A DNA stretch of 64,000 nt from CAISIP01 sp965278985 (lineage in GTDB: Bacteria > Pseudomonadota > Gammaproteobacteria > Burkholderiales > Burkholderiaceae_C): the NCBI GenBank assembly GCA_965278985.1, contig OZ257131.1, positions 5,890,001 to 5,954,000 of the forward strand, in the 5' to 3' direction. This document shows positions 47,785-56,367 of the stretch, one piece after another. Position 1 is the stretch's first letter; the number at the start of each line of letters is the position of its first letter. Below the pieces are notes generated by a model. It was not told the DNA's origin. It saw only the letters and a program-made list of their open reading frames with translations, and did not search any database. The position numbers and the translations under genes are program-made.

Positions 47785-49341
47785 ATGCCCGACGCCCCTG
47801 CCGCGACCCCTTCCGCGGCGCGCTGGACCCTGGTCGCCGCGATCATCGGCTCCAGCCTGGCCTTCATCGATGGCAACGTGGTCAACGTCGCGTTGCCGGC
47901 CATCCAGCACGAGATGCAGGCCACCATCTCCGATGCGCAGTGGGTGATGGAGGCCTACGCGTTGTTCCTGGCCTCGCTGCTGCTGGTGGGCGGCGCGCTG
48001 GGGGACCGCCTGGGCCGCAAGCGCGTGTTCATGGGAGGCGTCGCGCTGTTCGTGCTGGCGTCCGTGGGGTGCGCGATGTCGCGGACGCCCGGCATGCTGA
48101 TCGCCACGCGGGCGGTGCAGGGCATCGGTGCGGCGCTGCTGGTGCCCGGCAGCCTGGCCCTGATCTCCGCAGCCTATCCGCAGGCGCAGCGGGGCGCCGC
48201 CATCGGCACGTGGTCAGCGTTCAGCGCGATGGCTTCGGCCTTCGGCCCCGTGCTGGGCGGTGCGCTGGTGGAGCATCTGTCGTGGCGATGGGCGTTCCTG
48301 GTCAATGTGCCGGCAGGTGTGGTGCTGGTGTGGATCTGCATGGCCAAGGTCCCGGAAAGCCGGGGCGAAGTGGCTCCCGGCCCCATCGACTGGCCTGGCG
48401 CGTTGCTGGTGTCACTGGGGCTGGCGGGTGTGGTGTTCGCGCTGATCGAGGCGCCCATGCTGGGATGGCAGTCGCCGCTTGTGGCGGGTTCCGGGGTGGC
48501 GGGTGTGCTGGCGCTGGGGGCCTTTCTGTGGGTGCAGGCCCGCAGCGGCGCCCCGATGGTGCCCCTGGTGTTGTTCAAGGAGCGCAACTTCGCGGGCGCG
48601 AACCTGCTCACGTTGCTGCTGTATGCGGCGTTGGGCGGCAGCCTGTTCTTCCTGCCGCTGGTGTTGATCCAGGTGCAGGGTTTCGGCGCCACTGCGGCGG
48701 GGGCGGCACTGTTCCCTTTCATCGCCATCATCTTCGTGCTGTCCCGCTGGGCGGGCGCGCTGGTGGAACGCACAGGGGCCAGGCTGCCCCTCGTGGTGGG
48801 GCCCGCCATTGCGGCGCTGGGCTTCGGGCTGCTGGCCGTGCCGTCGGTGGGTGCCGGATATTGGAGCGGCTACTTCCCCGCCGTGTGTGTGCTGGGCCTG
48901 GGCATGGGCATCACGGTGGCGCCGCTCACCACCACGGTCATGAACGCGGTGGGGCCGGAGCGCGCGGGGGTCGCTTCGGGTATCAACAACGCGGTCTCGC
49001 GCGTGGGCGCGCTGCTGGCCATCGCGGTCTTCGGCGTGGTGCTCACCATGGTCTTCGACCAGCAATTGGACGCGGCGCTGGCCACGCTGGCGTTGCCGCA
49101 GGGGGCGGCCGAGGGGATCGCGGCGCAGCGCCAGAAGCTGGCTGCGATCGTGCTGCCCGAGGGCCTGCCCGTGGCCGCGGCGGCCGCTGCGCGGCAGGCC
49201 ATCAACGTGTCCTTCCTGGCGGGCTTCCGCTGGGTCATGCTGCTGGGCGCGGGGCTGGCGCTGGCGAGTGCACTCAGTGCCTGGTGGTGGATCGCCCCGC
49301 GCGCGCAGCCCGAGGCTCCGCAGCCACCGCCCCGGCGGTGA
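47785..49341 (+). CDS. DHA2-family (EmrB/QacA-like) MFS efflux transporter
   Basis: 518-residue protein with about 14 membrane segments. Start MPDAPAA; helix 1 carries IDGNVVNVALPAIQ, typical of DHA2 pumps, and motif A is GALGDRLGRKRVFMGG. Motif C-like PGSLALISAAYP and GPVLGGALVEHLSWRW follow. Probably a proton-driven exporter of hydrophobic or aromatic compounds. No membrane-fusion partner is adjacent, suggesting a single-component pump. Confidence 0.92.
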   Translation: MPDAPAATPSAARWTLVAAIIGSSLAFIDGNVVNVALPAIQHEMQATISDAQWVMEAYALFLASLLLVGGALGDRLGRKRVFMGGVALFVLASVGCAMSRTPGMLIATRAVQGIGAALLVPGSLALISAAYPQAQRGAAIGTWSAFSAMASAFGPVLGGALVEHLSWRWAFLVNVPAGVVLVWICMAKVPESRGEVAPGPIDWPGALLVSLGLAGVVFALIEAPMLGWQSPLVAGSGVAGVLALGAFLWVQARSGAPMVPLVLFKERNFAGANLLTLLLYAALGGSLFFLPLVLIQVQGFGATAAGAALFPFIAIIFVLSRWAGALVERTGARLPLVVGPAIAALGFGLLAVPSVGAGYWSGYFPAVCVLGLGMGITVAPLTTTVMNAVGPERAGVASGINNAVSRVGALLAIAVFGVVLTMVFDQQLDAALATLALPQGAAEGIAAQRQKLAAIVLPEGLPVAAAAAARQAINVSFLAGFRWVMLLGAGLALASALSAWWWIAPRAQPEAPQPPPRR

Positions 49342-49372
49342 CGCACGCCGCGCATCGGTGCACACTCTGGCC

Positions 49373-49948
49373 ATGGCATTCCACCCTTCGTCCACCACCA
49401 CGCTGCTGCTGCTCACGCCGCTGCTCGCATGGCGCATCCATGCGCGCTTCGGGCGGCTGATAGGGCGGCAGCGTCTGTCGAAATACCGCGCCTGGATCTC
49501 GCTGCTGCTGTTCCCGTCCCTGGTCACGCTGCTGGCCTGGAGTGCACGTGACCACGGTGCAGCGCTGGGCCTGCTCGCAGCGGGGCTGCTGGCGGGCGGC
49601 GCGCTGGGGCTCTTCGGACTGCGGCGCACGCGTTTCGAGCCCACGCGCCAGGGGCTGTACTACACGCCCGACGCGCGCCTGGGCATGGTGTTGATGGTGC
49701 TCTTCGTCGGCCGCCTGGCCTGGCGCTTGCTGCAGGCCTATGTGCTGGAGCCGCAGGTCGACCACGGCCTGGCCGACTTCGCGCGCAGCCCGCTCACGCT
49801 CTCGGTGTTCGGCCTGCTGGCGGGTTACTACATCTCCTATGCCATCGGCCTGGCGCGCTGGCGCATGCAGGTGCTGCGGGCAAAGCGGTTGCGGGAGGCG
49901 GCAGAGGCAGCGCAGGCCATGCGCCAGGCTGGCCAGCCGCCTGGGTAA
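49373..49948 (+). CDS. Membrane protein, possibly CcdC/DUF1453-like
   Basis: 191-residue protein with four or five hydrophobic segments and short charged loops (RIHARFGRLIGRQRLSKYR; RLRRTRFEPTRQGLYYTPD-like region). The pattern is reminiscent of DUF1453/CcdC-type membrane proteins, but I do not recognise it firmly. The C-terminal 30 residues are soluble and Arg/Ala-rich. It follows the efflux gene by 31 bases. Confidence 0.65.
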   Translation: MAFHPSSTTTLLLLTPLLAWRIHARFGRLIGRQRLSKYRAWISLLLFPSLVTLLAWSARDHGAALGLLAAGLLAGGALGLFGLRRTRFEPTRQGLYYTPDARLGMVLMVLFVGRLAWRLLQAYVLEPQVDHGLADFARSPLTLSVFGLLAGYYISYAIGLARWRMQVLRAKRLREAAEAAQAMRQAGQPPG

Positions 49949-49994
49949 GGTGCTCATCCTTGCATATTGATCGCATGATGGGCAAAATGCAGGG

Positions 49995-51155
49995 ATGTTG
50001 GACCGTGACCTGATGCCCACGCTGCGCGAGCGGCTGTCCTTCTATCCCGGCGTCGTGCTGCTCGGCCCACGCCAGGTGGGCAAGACGACCTTGGCACGCC
50101 TGCTCGCTTCCGGGCAGCCTGATGCGTTGTTCCTCGACCTGGAACGTCCGGGTGACCGCGCCGCGCTGGCCGAGCCCGAGCTGTTCCTGGCGCAGCACCG
50201 TCACAGGCTCATGGTGCTCGACGAGGTCCAGTTCCTGCCCGAGCTGTTCTCGCACCTCCGGCCCGAGATCGATGCACACCGGCGTGCCGGCCGGTTCCTG
50301 CTGCTGGGCTCGGCCTCGGGTGCGTTGCTGCGCCAGCGCAGCGAATCGCTGGCGGGCCGGGTCGGTTATCTGGAGCTGGCGCCCTTGCTGGCCAGCGAGC
50401 TGCCCGCTGACCTGCAGAGCTTGCAGCAGCTGTGGCACCGGGGTGGCTTCCCGATGAGCCAGCTCGCTCACAGCGACGCCCTGTCCTTCGCATGGCGGCA
50501 GGACTTCATCCAGACTTTCCTGCAGCGTGATCTGCCCCAGATGGGCGTGGCGGTCGCAGGTGACGCGCTGCATCGCTTCTGGCGAATGCTGGCGCATCTG
50601 CAGGGGCAGCTCTTCAATGCCTCCCAGCTCGGCATGGCGCTGGGCGGTGTGTCGCACACCACGGCCACGCGGTATCTCGATCTGCTGGTGGACACGATGC
50701 TCGTGCGTCGACTGGAGCCCTTCCTGCCCAACGTGGGCAAGCGGCTGGTGAAATCGCCCAAGGTCTACATTCGAGACAGCGGCTTGGTGCATGCGCTGCT
50801 CGGCATTGCGAGCCTGTCCGATCTGCAGGGCCATCCTGTCGTCGGCGCTTCGTGGGAAGGCTTTGTCATCGAGCAAGTCTGGGCGCATCTGCCGCCGGGC
50901 GCCCACATGGGCTTCTACCGCACGGCGGCCGGCGCGGAACTCGATATCGTGGTGCAGCTGGGGGAGCGGCTGCTGGCCATCGAGGTCAAGTTTTCGGCGG
51001 CGCCCACTGTGACCAAGGGTTTCTGGCAGGCCGTGGGCGATCTGCAGCCGCGGCGCACCGTGGTGGTGGCGCCGGTCTCGCGTGCCTATCCGTTGAAAGA
51101 GGGTGTGGATGTCATGCCGGTGGACGCGATCCCGGCATTGTTGCGTGGCCTGTGA
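49995..51155 (+). CDS. AAA-type ATPase with C-terminal DUF4143 domain
   Basis: 386-residue protein. N-terminal P-loop GPRQVGKTTLARLL, Walker B LMVLDEVQFLPEL and arginine-finger-type LLGSASGALLRQRSESLAGR belong to the AAA_14 domain. The C-terminal DUF4143 domain includes ELDIVVQ...LAIEVKFS, which fits a PD-(D/E)xK nuclease-like core. These proteins are common in bacteria and often sit in mobile or stress loci, but their role is unknown. It stands alone. Confidence 0.88.
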   Translation: MLDRDLMPTLRERLSFYPGVVLLGPRQVGKTTLARLLASGQPDALFLDLERPGDRAALAEPELFLAQHRHRLMVLDEVQFLPELFSHLRPEIDAHRRAGRFLLLGSASGALLRQRSESLAGRVGYLELAPLLASELPADLQSLQQLWHRGGFPMSQLAHSDALSFAWRQDFIQTFLQRDLPQMGVAVAGDALHRFWRMLAHLQGQLFNASQLGMALGGVSHTTATRYLDLLVDTMLVRRLEPFLPNVGKRLVKSPKVYIRDSGLVHALLGIASLSDLQGHPVVGASWEGFVIEQVWAHLPPGAHMGFYRTAAGAELDIVVQLGERLLAIEVKFSAAPTVTKGFWQAVGDLQPRRTVVVAPVSRAYPLKEGVDVMPVDAIPALLRGL

Positions 51156-51262
51156 AGCCACGTGTGTGGCGACCGCCTGATCGCTATGGAGCGGACCTCC
51201 ACGCTGCTGTTGCTCTGGTCGCTGTGCGCCAAGATGCTGTACAAGCCTGCAAAGGAATCACC

Positions 51263-51952
51263 ATGGACCAACCCATACTCCACTACCACCCCCTGTCCTC
51301 CTACTGCCACAAGGTGCTGATCGCCATCGATGTGCTGGGTGCAGCGGTGGACCTGCGCCTGCTGAACCTGGGCGACCCGGCCGAGCGCGCGGCCTTCCTC
51401 GCGCTGTGGCCCACGGGCAAGATGCCGCTGCTGGTGGATGGGGCCAAGGTAGTGCCCGAGACCAGCATCATCATCGAGCACCTGCAGCGGCACCCTGCGC
51501 GCAGCGGGCAGAAGCTCATCCCCGACGACCCGGATGCGGCGCTGCAGGTCCGCCTGTGGGACCGGCTCTTCGACCAGTACGTGATGACCCCGATGCAGGC
51601 ACTGACGTCGGACCTGCTGCGGCCCGAGGCGGCGCGCGACGCCACCAGCGTGGCCCAGGCACGGGAGCGGCTGGCCGGCACCTACGCGCTGGTCGATACG
51701 CAGCTGGAGGGGCGCACCTGGATCGCGGGCGACACCTTCAGCATGGCCGATTGCGCCGCCGCGCCGGCGCTGTTCTATGCCGTGACCTACGTGCCGATGG
51801 CGCCGGAACACACACGGCTGGCGGCGTACTTCGAGCGCCTGATGGCCCATCCCGCGGTGGCGCGCACCGTGGACCAGGCGCGGCCCTTTTTCCGCTACTA
51901 CCCGGGTCGCGCCGGCCTGGCGCCGCGCTTCTACGACCCTTCTGTGGCGTGA
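51263..51952 (+). CDS. Glutathione S-transferase family protein
   Basis: 229-residue two-domain GST. The thioredoxin-fold N-domain begins ILHYHPLSSYCHKVLIAIDVLG and has cis-Pro in KMPLLVDG followed by VPETSIIIEHL, the glutathione gamma-glutamyl site. The helical C-domain includes WIAGDTFSMADCAAAPALFY. A Ser or Cys near residue 13-15 is the candidate thiolate-stabilising residue. Start after an AAAGGA ribosome site. Detoxification is the general expectation; substrate unknown. Confidence 0.9.
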   Translation: MDQPILHYHPLSSYCHKVLIAIDVLGAAVDLRLLNLGDPAERAAFLALWPTGKMPLLVDGAKVVPETSIIIEHLQRHPARSGQKLIPDDPDAALQVRLWDRLFDQYVMTPMQALTSDLLRPEAARDATSVAQARERLAGTYALVDTQLEGRTWIAGDTFSMADCAAAPALFYAVTYVPMAPEHTRLAAYFERLMAHPAVARTVDQARPFFRYYPGRAGLAPRFYDPSVA

Positions 51953-51974
51953 GTCCTTGTCTGGGGGGAGGCTG

Positions 51975-52340
51975 TCAGTCCCGGCCGCCGCGCCCGCGGT
52001 CCCAACCCGGACGGTGGGGATGCCCGTCATGGCGTCCCCAGCCACGGCCATCGCGGTAGTAGTAGCGGGGCGGAGGCATGTACACGGGGGCCGGCTGCAC
52101 ATACACCGGCCGAGGCTGTACATAGATCGGCCGAGGCTGCACGTACACCGGTGCGGGCTGCACATAGACCGGGGCCGGCTGGCCGTACACCGGGGCGGGG
52201 TACGTGTACACCGGCCCGGGAACCTGCACGCCAATGGAGAACTGGACATTGCCCCCCGCATGCGCCGCCGTGGCCGCGCCGCCGATGGCAGCGGCGAGCG
52301 CGGCAGCAGCGATGAAGCGGCTGGAGAGGAGTCGGGTCAT
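51975..52340 (-). CDS. Secreted PXPV-repeat protein
   Basis: 121-residue protein with a signal peptide (FIAAAALAAAIGGAATAAHA) and a central run of PAPVY/PRPVY units separated by VQ or GQ, followed by a Tyr/Arg/Gly/His-rich tail. The repeat matches the PXPV family common in Burkholderiales; likely an envelope or surface protein of unknown role. Start at MTRLLSS because GGAG lies seven bases before it; an ATG eight codons upstream lacks such a site. Confidence 0.82.
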   Translation of the reverse strand: MTRLLSSRFIAAAALAAAIGGAATAAHAGGNVQFSIGVQVPGPVYTYPAPVYGQPAPVYVQPAPVYVQPRPIYVQPRPVYVQPAPVYMPPPRYYYRDGRGWGRHDGHPHRPGWDRGRGGRD

Positions 52341-52499
52341 GGAAATGCTCCTGGATGTGGTCATGGCAGGTATCTTGCGCCCGGCCGGCTGAACGCTTGC
52401 TGAACGAATGTCAGATGACCCAGTGGTTGGCGGCTTGGTGAGGCCTACTGTCGCGCTGTACCCTGGCCCCTGCGGCAACTTTTTCACAATCCATCCGCC

Positions 52500-52898
52500 A
52501 TGTTCTCCCACATCTTCCTCGGCGCCACCGACTTCGACCGTGCTTTCGGCTTCTATTCCGCGCTGGCGGAAGTCCTGGGCATCCAACCCCGTTTCGTCGA
52601 GCGGGAGCGCCCCTGGGCCGGCTGGCAGTCGACACCGGATCCCCGCCCGTTGCTGTTGATCGGGACCCCGTTTGATGGCCAACCGCATGTGCCAGGCAAC
52701 GGCCAGATGGTCGCGTTCGTGGCTAGTTCCAGGGAACAGGTCGACCGCGCCTACGCGCTGGCCCTGGCCCACGGTGGCAGGTCGGAGGGAGCGCCCGGCC
52801 TGCGGCCCGAATACCACGCGCATTACTACGGCGCTTATTTCCGGGACACGGAGGGCAACAAGCTGTGCATAGCCTGCCATGCCGCGCCGGCGGAATGA
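52500..52898 (+). CDS. Small VOC (glyoxalase-like) protein
   Basis: 132-residue single-module VOC protein: FSHIFLGATDFDRAFGFYSAL at the start and YYGAYFRDTEGNKLCIACH at the end are typical of glyoxalase/bleomycin-resistance relatives often found in Proteobacteria. Metal ligands are partly recognisable (His4, and Lys/Glu near the end) but activity is not predictable. Monocistronic; convergent with island 2, 15 bases away. Confidence 0.85.
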   Translation: MFSHIFLGATDFDRAFGFYSALAEVLGIQPRFVERERPWAGWQSTPDPRPLLLIGTPFDGQPHVPGNGQMVAFVASSREQVDRAYALALAHGGRSEGAPGLRPEYHAHYYGAYFRDTEGNKLCIACHAAPAE

Positions 52899-52913
52899 CC
52901 GGGCGGGTGGCTG

Positions 52914-53729
52914 TCAGCGCTTGTTGGCGGGCAGCCGTGAGAGGTAGTTCTGCCAGGGCCTGTCGGCGTCGAAGTTCTCCTTCGCATTGATGGCCAGTTC
53001 AGGTCCATCCATCGGCGTGATGGACGGCGCCAACTGCAGCCCGGCAAGTTGTGCCTTGGCATTGATGTTGGTGTACATCGCGCGCACGGTGGCTTCACGT
53101 ACCGAGCGGCCGACCACGGTCTCGCCGTGGCGGGCCATCAGCACCACGGGGTGGTTGCCCAGGCTGGCAGCCAGGTCGTCGCCGAGCTTGGCATTGGTAA
53201 CCTGCACGCCGCGTTCCGCTTCATCGGGCTTGAATGACTTCCGTATCTCGAAGAGGGGCGTTTCCGCGGGTAGAAAGCCGGCCTGCGCCACCACCGGTCG
53301 AAGCGCCACGTTGGCGATGCCGAAAGGAATGGTGGCAAGGTCGTGTGCGTGGATCACCGAGTGCACCTCGGCCTTGGCGGCGTAGATACGGCAGTGGATG
53401 AAGCGCTCGCCATTGAGCCGGGGCGCTGCCGGGTCCACTGCGGTGCAGTTGTTCGCGATGTCCACTTCCACGAGGTCCTTGCGTGATACCAGGGCCGGTG
53501 GCATCGCGCGTGGGATGAACATGCGATTCGGATTGCGTGTCGAACGGACACTCACATGGCCAAAGCTGTCCAGCACGCCCTCGTTCGCGAGGATGTGGGC
53601 CGCAACAACGACATCCGCCAGCAGAGCTTCATCCGCGGCTTCGCTGCCTGCAGCGGGGCTGGCCGTCTGGGCCAGGGTGGCTGTGGCGTACAGCGCGGCG
53701 ATCGAAGCGGAGATCAGCAGTTTTTTCAT
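52914..53729 (-). CDS. Class II aldolase-like protein with signal peptide
   Basis: 271-residue class II aldolase/adducin-fold protein preceded by a clear signal peptide (MKKLLISASIAALYATATLAQ). The zinc site His127, His129 and His201 (VIHAHDL; ARHGETVV) and the catalytic Glu108 (NGERFIHCRIY) are all kept, so an active metalloenzyme in the periplasm is plausible. Family members include sugar-phosphate aldolases and dihydroxyphthalate decarboxylases. The gene overlaps the extradiol-type VOC gene by 4 bases and ends the island 2 operon. Confidence 0.88.
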   Translation of the reverse strand: MKKLLISASIAALYATATLAQTASPAAGSEAADEALLADVVVAAHILANEGVLDSFGHVSVRSTRNPNRMFIPRAMPPALVSRKDLVEVDIANNCTAVDPAAPRLNGERFIHCRIYAAKAEVHSVIHAHDLATIPFGIANVALRPVVAQAGFLPAETPLFEIRKSFKPDEAERGVQVTNAKLGDDLAASLGNHPVVLMARHGETVVGRSVREATVRAMYTNINAKAQLAGLQLAPSITPMDGPELAINAKENFDADRPWQNYLSRLPANKR

Positions 53730-54622
53730 GGTGGTGCCTTGGGTAGTGGGATGTCTCTGTATGGAAAAGTCGTACCCGACGCGGCCATCCTGGCGCTGTC
53801 GCGCGTGAAGATCCCCCACTGGTCGCTGCGTCCCTCGGGGAACTTCCACGATTCGGGGGTTCCGGTGACATAGGTGTCATCGACCCGCTGGATCTCCGCG
53901 GTGTATTCGATGCACGCCCCGAAGGGGGTAACGAAGTAGGCGAAGACGTTGTCTCCTGGCCCGTGGCGGCCTGCGCCCCAGGTGGTCTCGCAGCCTGCAT
54001 CCTTGAGGCGCCCCATCCCCCGCATCACGGCGTCCGTGTCCTGCATTTCGAAGGCGATGTGGTTCAACATCGGCTGCTTGCTGTTGGCGTAGGCCACGAC
54101 ATGGTGCAAGTCGTTGCAACGAAGAAAGCTCATGTAACCCGTTCTGTCGCTGAGCGTGAAGCCCAGCACTTCCGTGAGCACACGCGTCGCAGCTTCGCGG
54201 TCACAACTGTTGAAGACGACATGGGCCACGCCCAGCGGGTGCAGCCGGTCCGTGGCCAGCGCGGGCGGCACCGGATCCGCCTCGACGACGAAGCGGTAAG
54301 GCTCTCCTTCGGGGCCGGCAACATAGAAGCCCCTGGAACGACCGGGTTCATCGAATCGCTGCCACGGGGTGTGGGCCAGACCCGATGCCTCCACACGTGC
54401 GCGCAGCGCATCGATCTCGGCCTGGCTGCCGGCGAATGTCGCCGATCGCAATCCATTGGAAGTACTTTCCGTCACCGCGATGGCATAGTGTTCCGCCGCT
54501 GTTCCCCGCAAGTAGGTGGTTGCGCCGCGGCTTTCCACCTCTTGCAGGCCCCAGGGATGCTGGAGAAAGCTTGCCGCAGCGGCGCGGTCGGGTATGTCCA
54601 GTTCAATGCTGCGTAGTCGCAT
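53726..54622 (-). CDS. Extradiol-type VOC dioxygenase
   Basis: 298-residue two-domain VOC protein. Iron ligands fit: His134 (GVAHVVF), His188 (LNHIAFE) and Glu239 (CIEYTAE). Second-shell His220 (GRHGPGDNVFAYF) and Tyr229 match BphC-type enzymes. It should cleave a diol-bearing ring in island 2. It overlaps the downstream periplasmic aldolase gene by 4 bases and the upstream small ORF by 20 bases. Counterpart of the dioxygenase at 7.0-8.0 kb but clearly diverged in sequence. Confidence 0.87.
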   Translation of the reverse strand: MRLRSIELDIPDRAAAASFLQHPWGLQEVESRGATTYLRGTAAEHYAIAVTESTSNGLRSATFAGSQAEIDALRARVEASGLAHTPWQRFDEPGRSRGFYVAGPEGEPYRFVVEADPVPPALATDRLHPLGVAHVVFNSCDREAATRVLTEVLGFTLSDRTGYMSFLRCNDLHHVVAYANSKQPMLNHIAFEMQDTDAVMRGMGRLKDAGCETTWGAGRHGPGDNVFAYFVTPFGACIEYTAEIQRVDDTYVTGTPESWKFPEGRSDQWGIFTRDSARMAASGTTFPYRDIPLPKAPP

Positions 54623-54887
54623 GGTGGTGTGGTGTTGGGTGGTGGAAAACGCATTGGCGGCGCGCGGCCTGCAGGCCCGTGAGTTCGATCACCGCCCCCG
54701 CGCGGTCTCCACACAGGAAGCGTATGGCGGACCGGGACAGCTCCGGTTCGCGGCTCCACGTGGGAATTGCGGCGGTGCCCCAGACATTGGACTGCAGCGC
54801 GACGGGGATCGGGCAGATGTGCGCGACACCCGGCACCGTACGCAGCCCGCTGAGCATGACGCGAAACGCGGAACTGGTTGGTGTCAT
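54603..54887 (-). CDS. Small unrecognised ORF, translationally coupled
   Basis: 94-residue frame starting MTPTSSAFRVMLSGLRTVPG. Its ATG overlaps the stop of the upstream class II aldolase-like gene by four bases (ATGA), and its end overlaps the VOC start by 20 bases, which argues for real translation. No family is recognised. The mid-part (ELSRSAIRFLCGDRAGAVIEL) looks folded, while the tail is His-rich (HHPTPHHHATTQH). It could be a small subunit or a decayed gene. Confidence 0.5.
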   Translation of the reverse strand: MTPTSSAFRVMLSGLRTVPGVAHICPIPVALQSNVWGTAAIPTWSREPELSRSAIRFLCGDRAGAVIELTGLQAARRQCVFHHPTPHHHATTQH

Positions 54888-55555
54888 GCCGGGTACTCCG
54901 CCTCGACCATCGCCCACACGCGCCTGAAGGGCCCACGCGTTGCCACAAGCTCGGCGCCGGCCTGTGCCGCGAGGGCATCGTCGATCCACACCGGGCCACC
55001 GAGCGTCGCGCTGATGCAGGCGCGGTGCGCGTTCTCTTCGAAAAGAAAGGTGGCTGCCACGGCATCCTCGACGCTGGGCCCGGTCACCGTGGCACCGTGT
55101 GCGCACATCAGGACGGCACGGTGGGGACCCAGGGCCTTGGCAAGTGCGCTGCCGCGCTGGCGGTCACTGACGAGCCGCGGGTCGGGATACAGCGGAATCC
55201 CGTCGTGGAACAGGGTGCCCATGAGGTGGGCCGCCCGCAGGCGCAGGCCATCGGTGGCGAATGCCGTGGAGTGCATGCCGTGGTAGTGGATGACACAGGC
55301 CACATCGGGCCGCGCAGACAAGATTTCCAGATGGATGGGAAACTCGCCGGGCGCGTCGCCCGCGCCTGCCACCTTGCGTCCCTGGAAATCCATGGTGACC
55401 AGGTCATCGGGTGTGGCATCGGAGCCCAGCGAATGGCGCGTGATCAGGAAACGCTGGGCATCCAGGCGCACGCTGATGTGCCCGAAACCCTCGATGAAGC
55501 CCCTGCGGTACAGGAACCGCCAGGCCTTCAATGTCGCGGAGATTCGTTCGTCCAT
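54884..55555 (-). CDS. Class II aldolase/adducin-family protein
   Basis: 223-residue cytoplasmic class II aldolase fold. The zinc ligands are His90 and His92 (VIHYHGMH) and His153 (CAHGATVTG); catalytic Glu71 sits in PGEFPIHLEI. GFGHISVRL is the family start motif. Related enzymes include fuculose-phosphate-type aldolases and dihydroxyphthalate decarboxylases; the aromatic context favours the latter or a hydroxy-keto-acid aldolase. 7 bases downstream of the alpha/beta hydrolase gene. Confidence 0.9.
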   Translation of the reverse strand: MDERISATLKAWRFLYRRGFIEGFGHISVRLDAQRFLITRHSLGSDATPDDLVTMDFQGRKVAGAGDAPGEFPIHLEILSARPDVACVIHYHGMHSTAFATDGLRLRAAHLMGTLFHDGIPLYPDPRLVSDRQRGSALAKALGPHRAVLMCAHGATVTGPSVEDAVAATFLFEENAHRACISATLGGPVWIDDALAAQAGAELVATRGPFRRVWAMVEAEYPA

Positions 55556-55562
55556 GCTGCGC

Positions 55563-56363
55563 TCAGCGGTCCGTGGAGGCCAGCCAGTCGAGCATCACGC
55601 GGTTGAACTGCTCGGGCTGTTCCACGTTGGGGACATGCTTGGCGCCGACGAATTCCTCGTAGCGGCCACGCGGGAACAGGCTGGCGATATGCTGGCTCTC
55701 CGCGGGCGTGGCGCGCGGGTCTTCCGTGCCACAGGCCACGAGCACCGGTGCCCTGACGGTGTGCAGGGATGCGGTGAAGTTGAAGCTGCCGATGGCATGG
55801 GCGCAACGGACATACCCCTCCGGCGTACAGGCGGCCACGGTGTCGCGTATCTGCTGCCAGCGGTGGGGATGGGCCGCCTTGTAGGAAGGCGTCAACCATC
55901 GCGCCATGGTGCGGTCTGCGATCGGCTCCAACGAGCCTGCCGCATGGATGGCCGCAATCATGGGGGCCCAGAAGGTCTGGGCGTCCGCGGGCGCCTCGGA
56001 CTGCGTGTCCGAAATCAGCAGCGAGCGGATCCTCGGGGCGTGGCGCAGCGCCATCGACTGGGCGATCATCCCGCCGATCGACAGGCCCACCACGTGGCAG
56101 TTGTCGATGGCGAGCGCGTCCAGCACCTCCACCATGTCGTCGGCCAGGTCATCGATGCTGCAGGGGGCGTCGGGGCCGGTGCTGCCACCGTGTCCGCGCA
56201 GATCGGTGCGCAGCACGCGGTAGCCTGCGGCCAGCAGCGGCGGGACCTGTTCGGCCCACAGCCCATGGTCCGCGGCCAGGGAATGGGAGAAGGCGACGAC
56301 CTGGCCCGTGTCCGGGCCCAGCAGGTCGTAGCAGGTGGTTCGGCCTTTCAGTGAGAGCAGCAT
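55563..56363 (-). CDS. Alpha/beta hydrolase, PcaD-like
   Basis: 266-residue hydrolase. Nucleophile Ser95 in VVGLSIGGMIAQ and the late His in GAKHVPNVEQPEQF are in family positions; LRTDLRGHGGSTGP resembles 3-oxoadipate enol-lactonase. It may open a lactone or hydrolyse a ring-cleavage product. Cytoplasmic. Four bases downstream of the FAA hydrolase gene in the island 2 operon. Confidence 0.9.
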   Translation of the reverse strand: MLLSLKGRTTCYDLLGPDTGQVVAFSHSLAADHGLWAEQVPPLLAAGYRVLRTDLRGHGGSTGPDAPCSIDDLADDMVEVLDALAIDNCHVVGLSIGGMIAQSMALRHAPRIRSLLISDTQSEAPADAQTFWAPMIAAIHAAGSLEPIADRTMARWLTPSYKAAHPHRWQQIRDTVAACTPEGYVRCAHAIGSFNFTASLHTVRAPVLVACGTEDPRATPAESQHIASLFPRGRYEEFVGAKHVPNVEQPEQFNRVMLDWLASTDR

Positions 56364-56367
56364 CGTG

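Noticed and set aside
49995..51155. DUF4143 ATPase as a new defence system
   Set aside because: The family is widespread and the gene stands alone among housekeeping-type genes with no defence partners or mobile-element marks.
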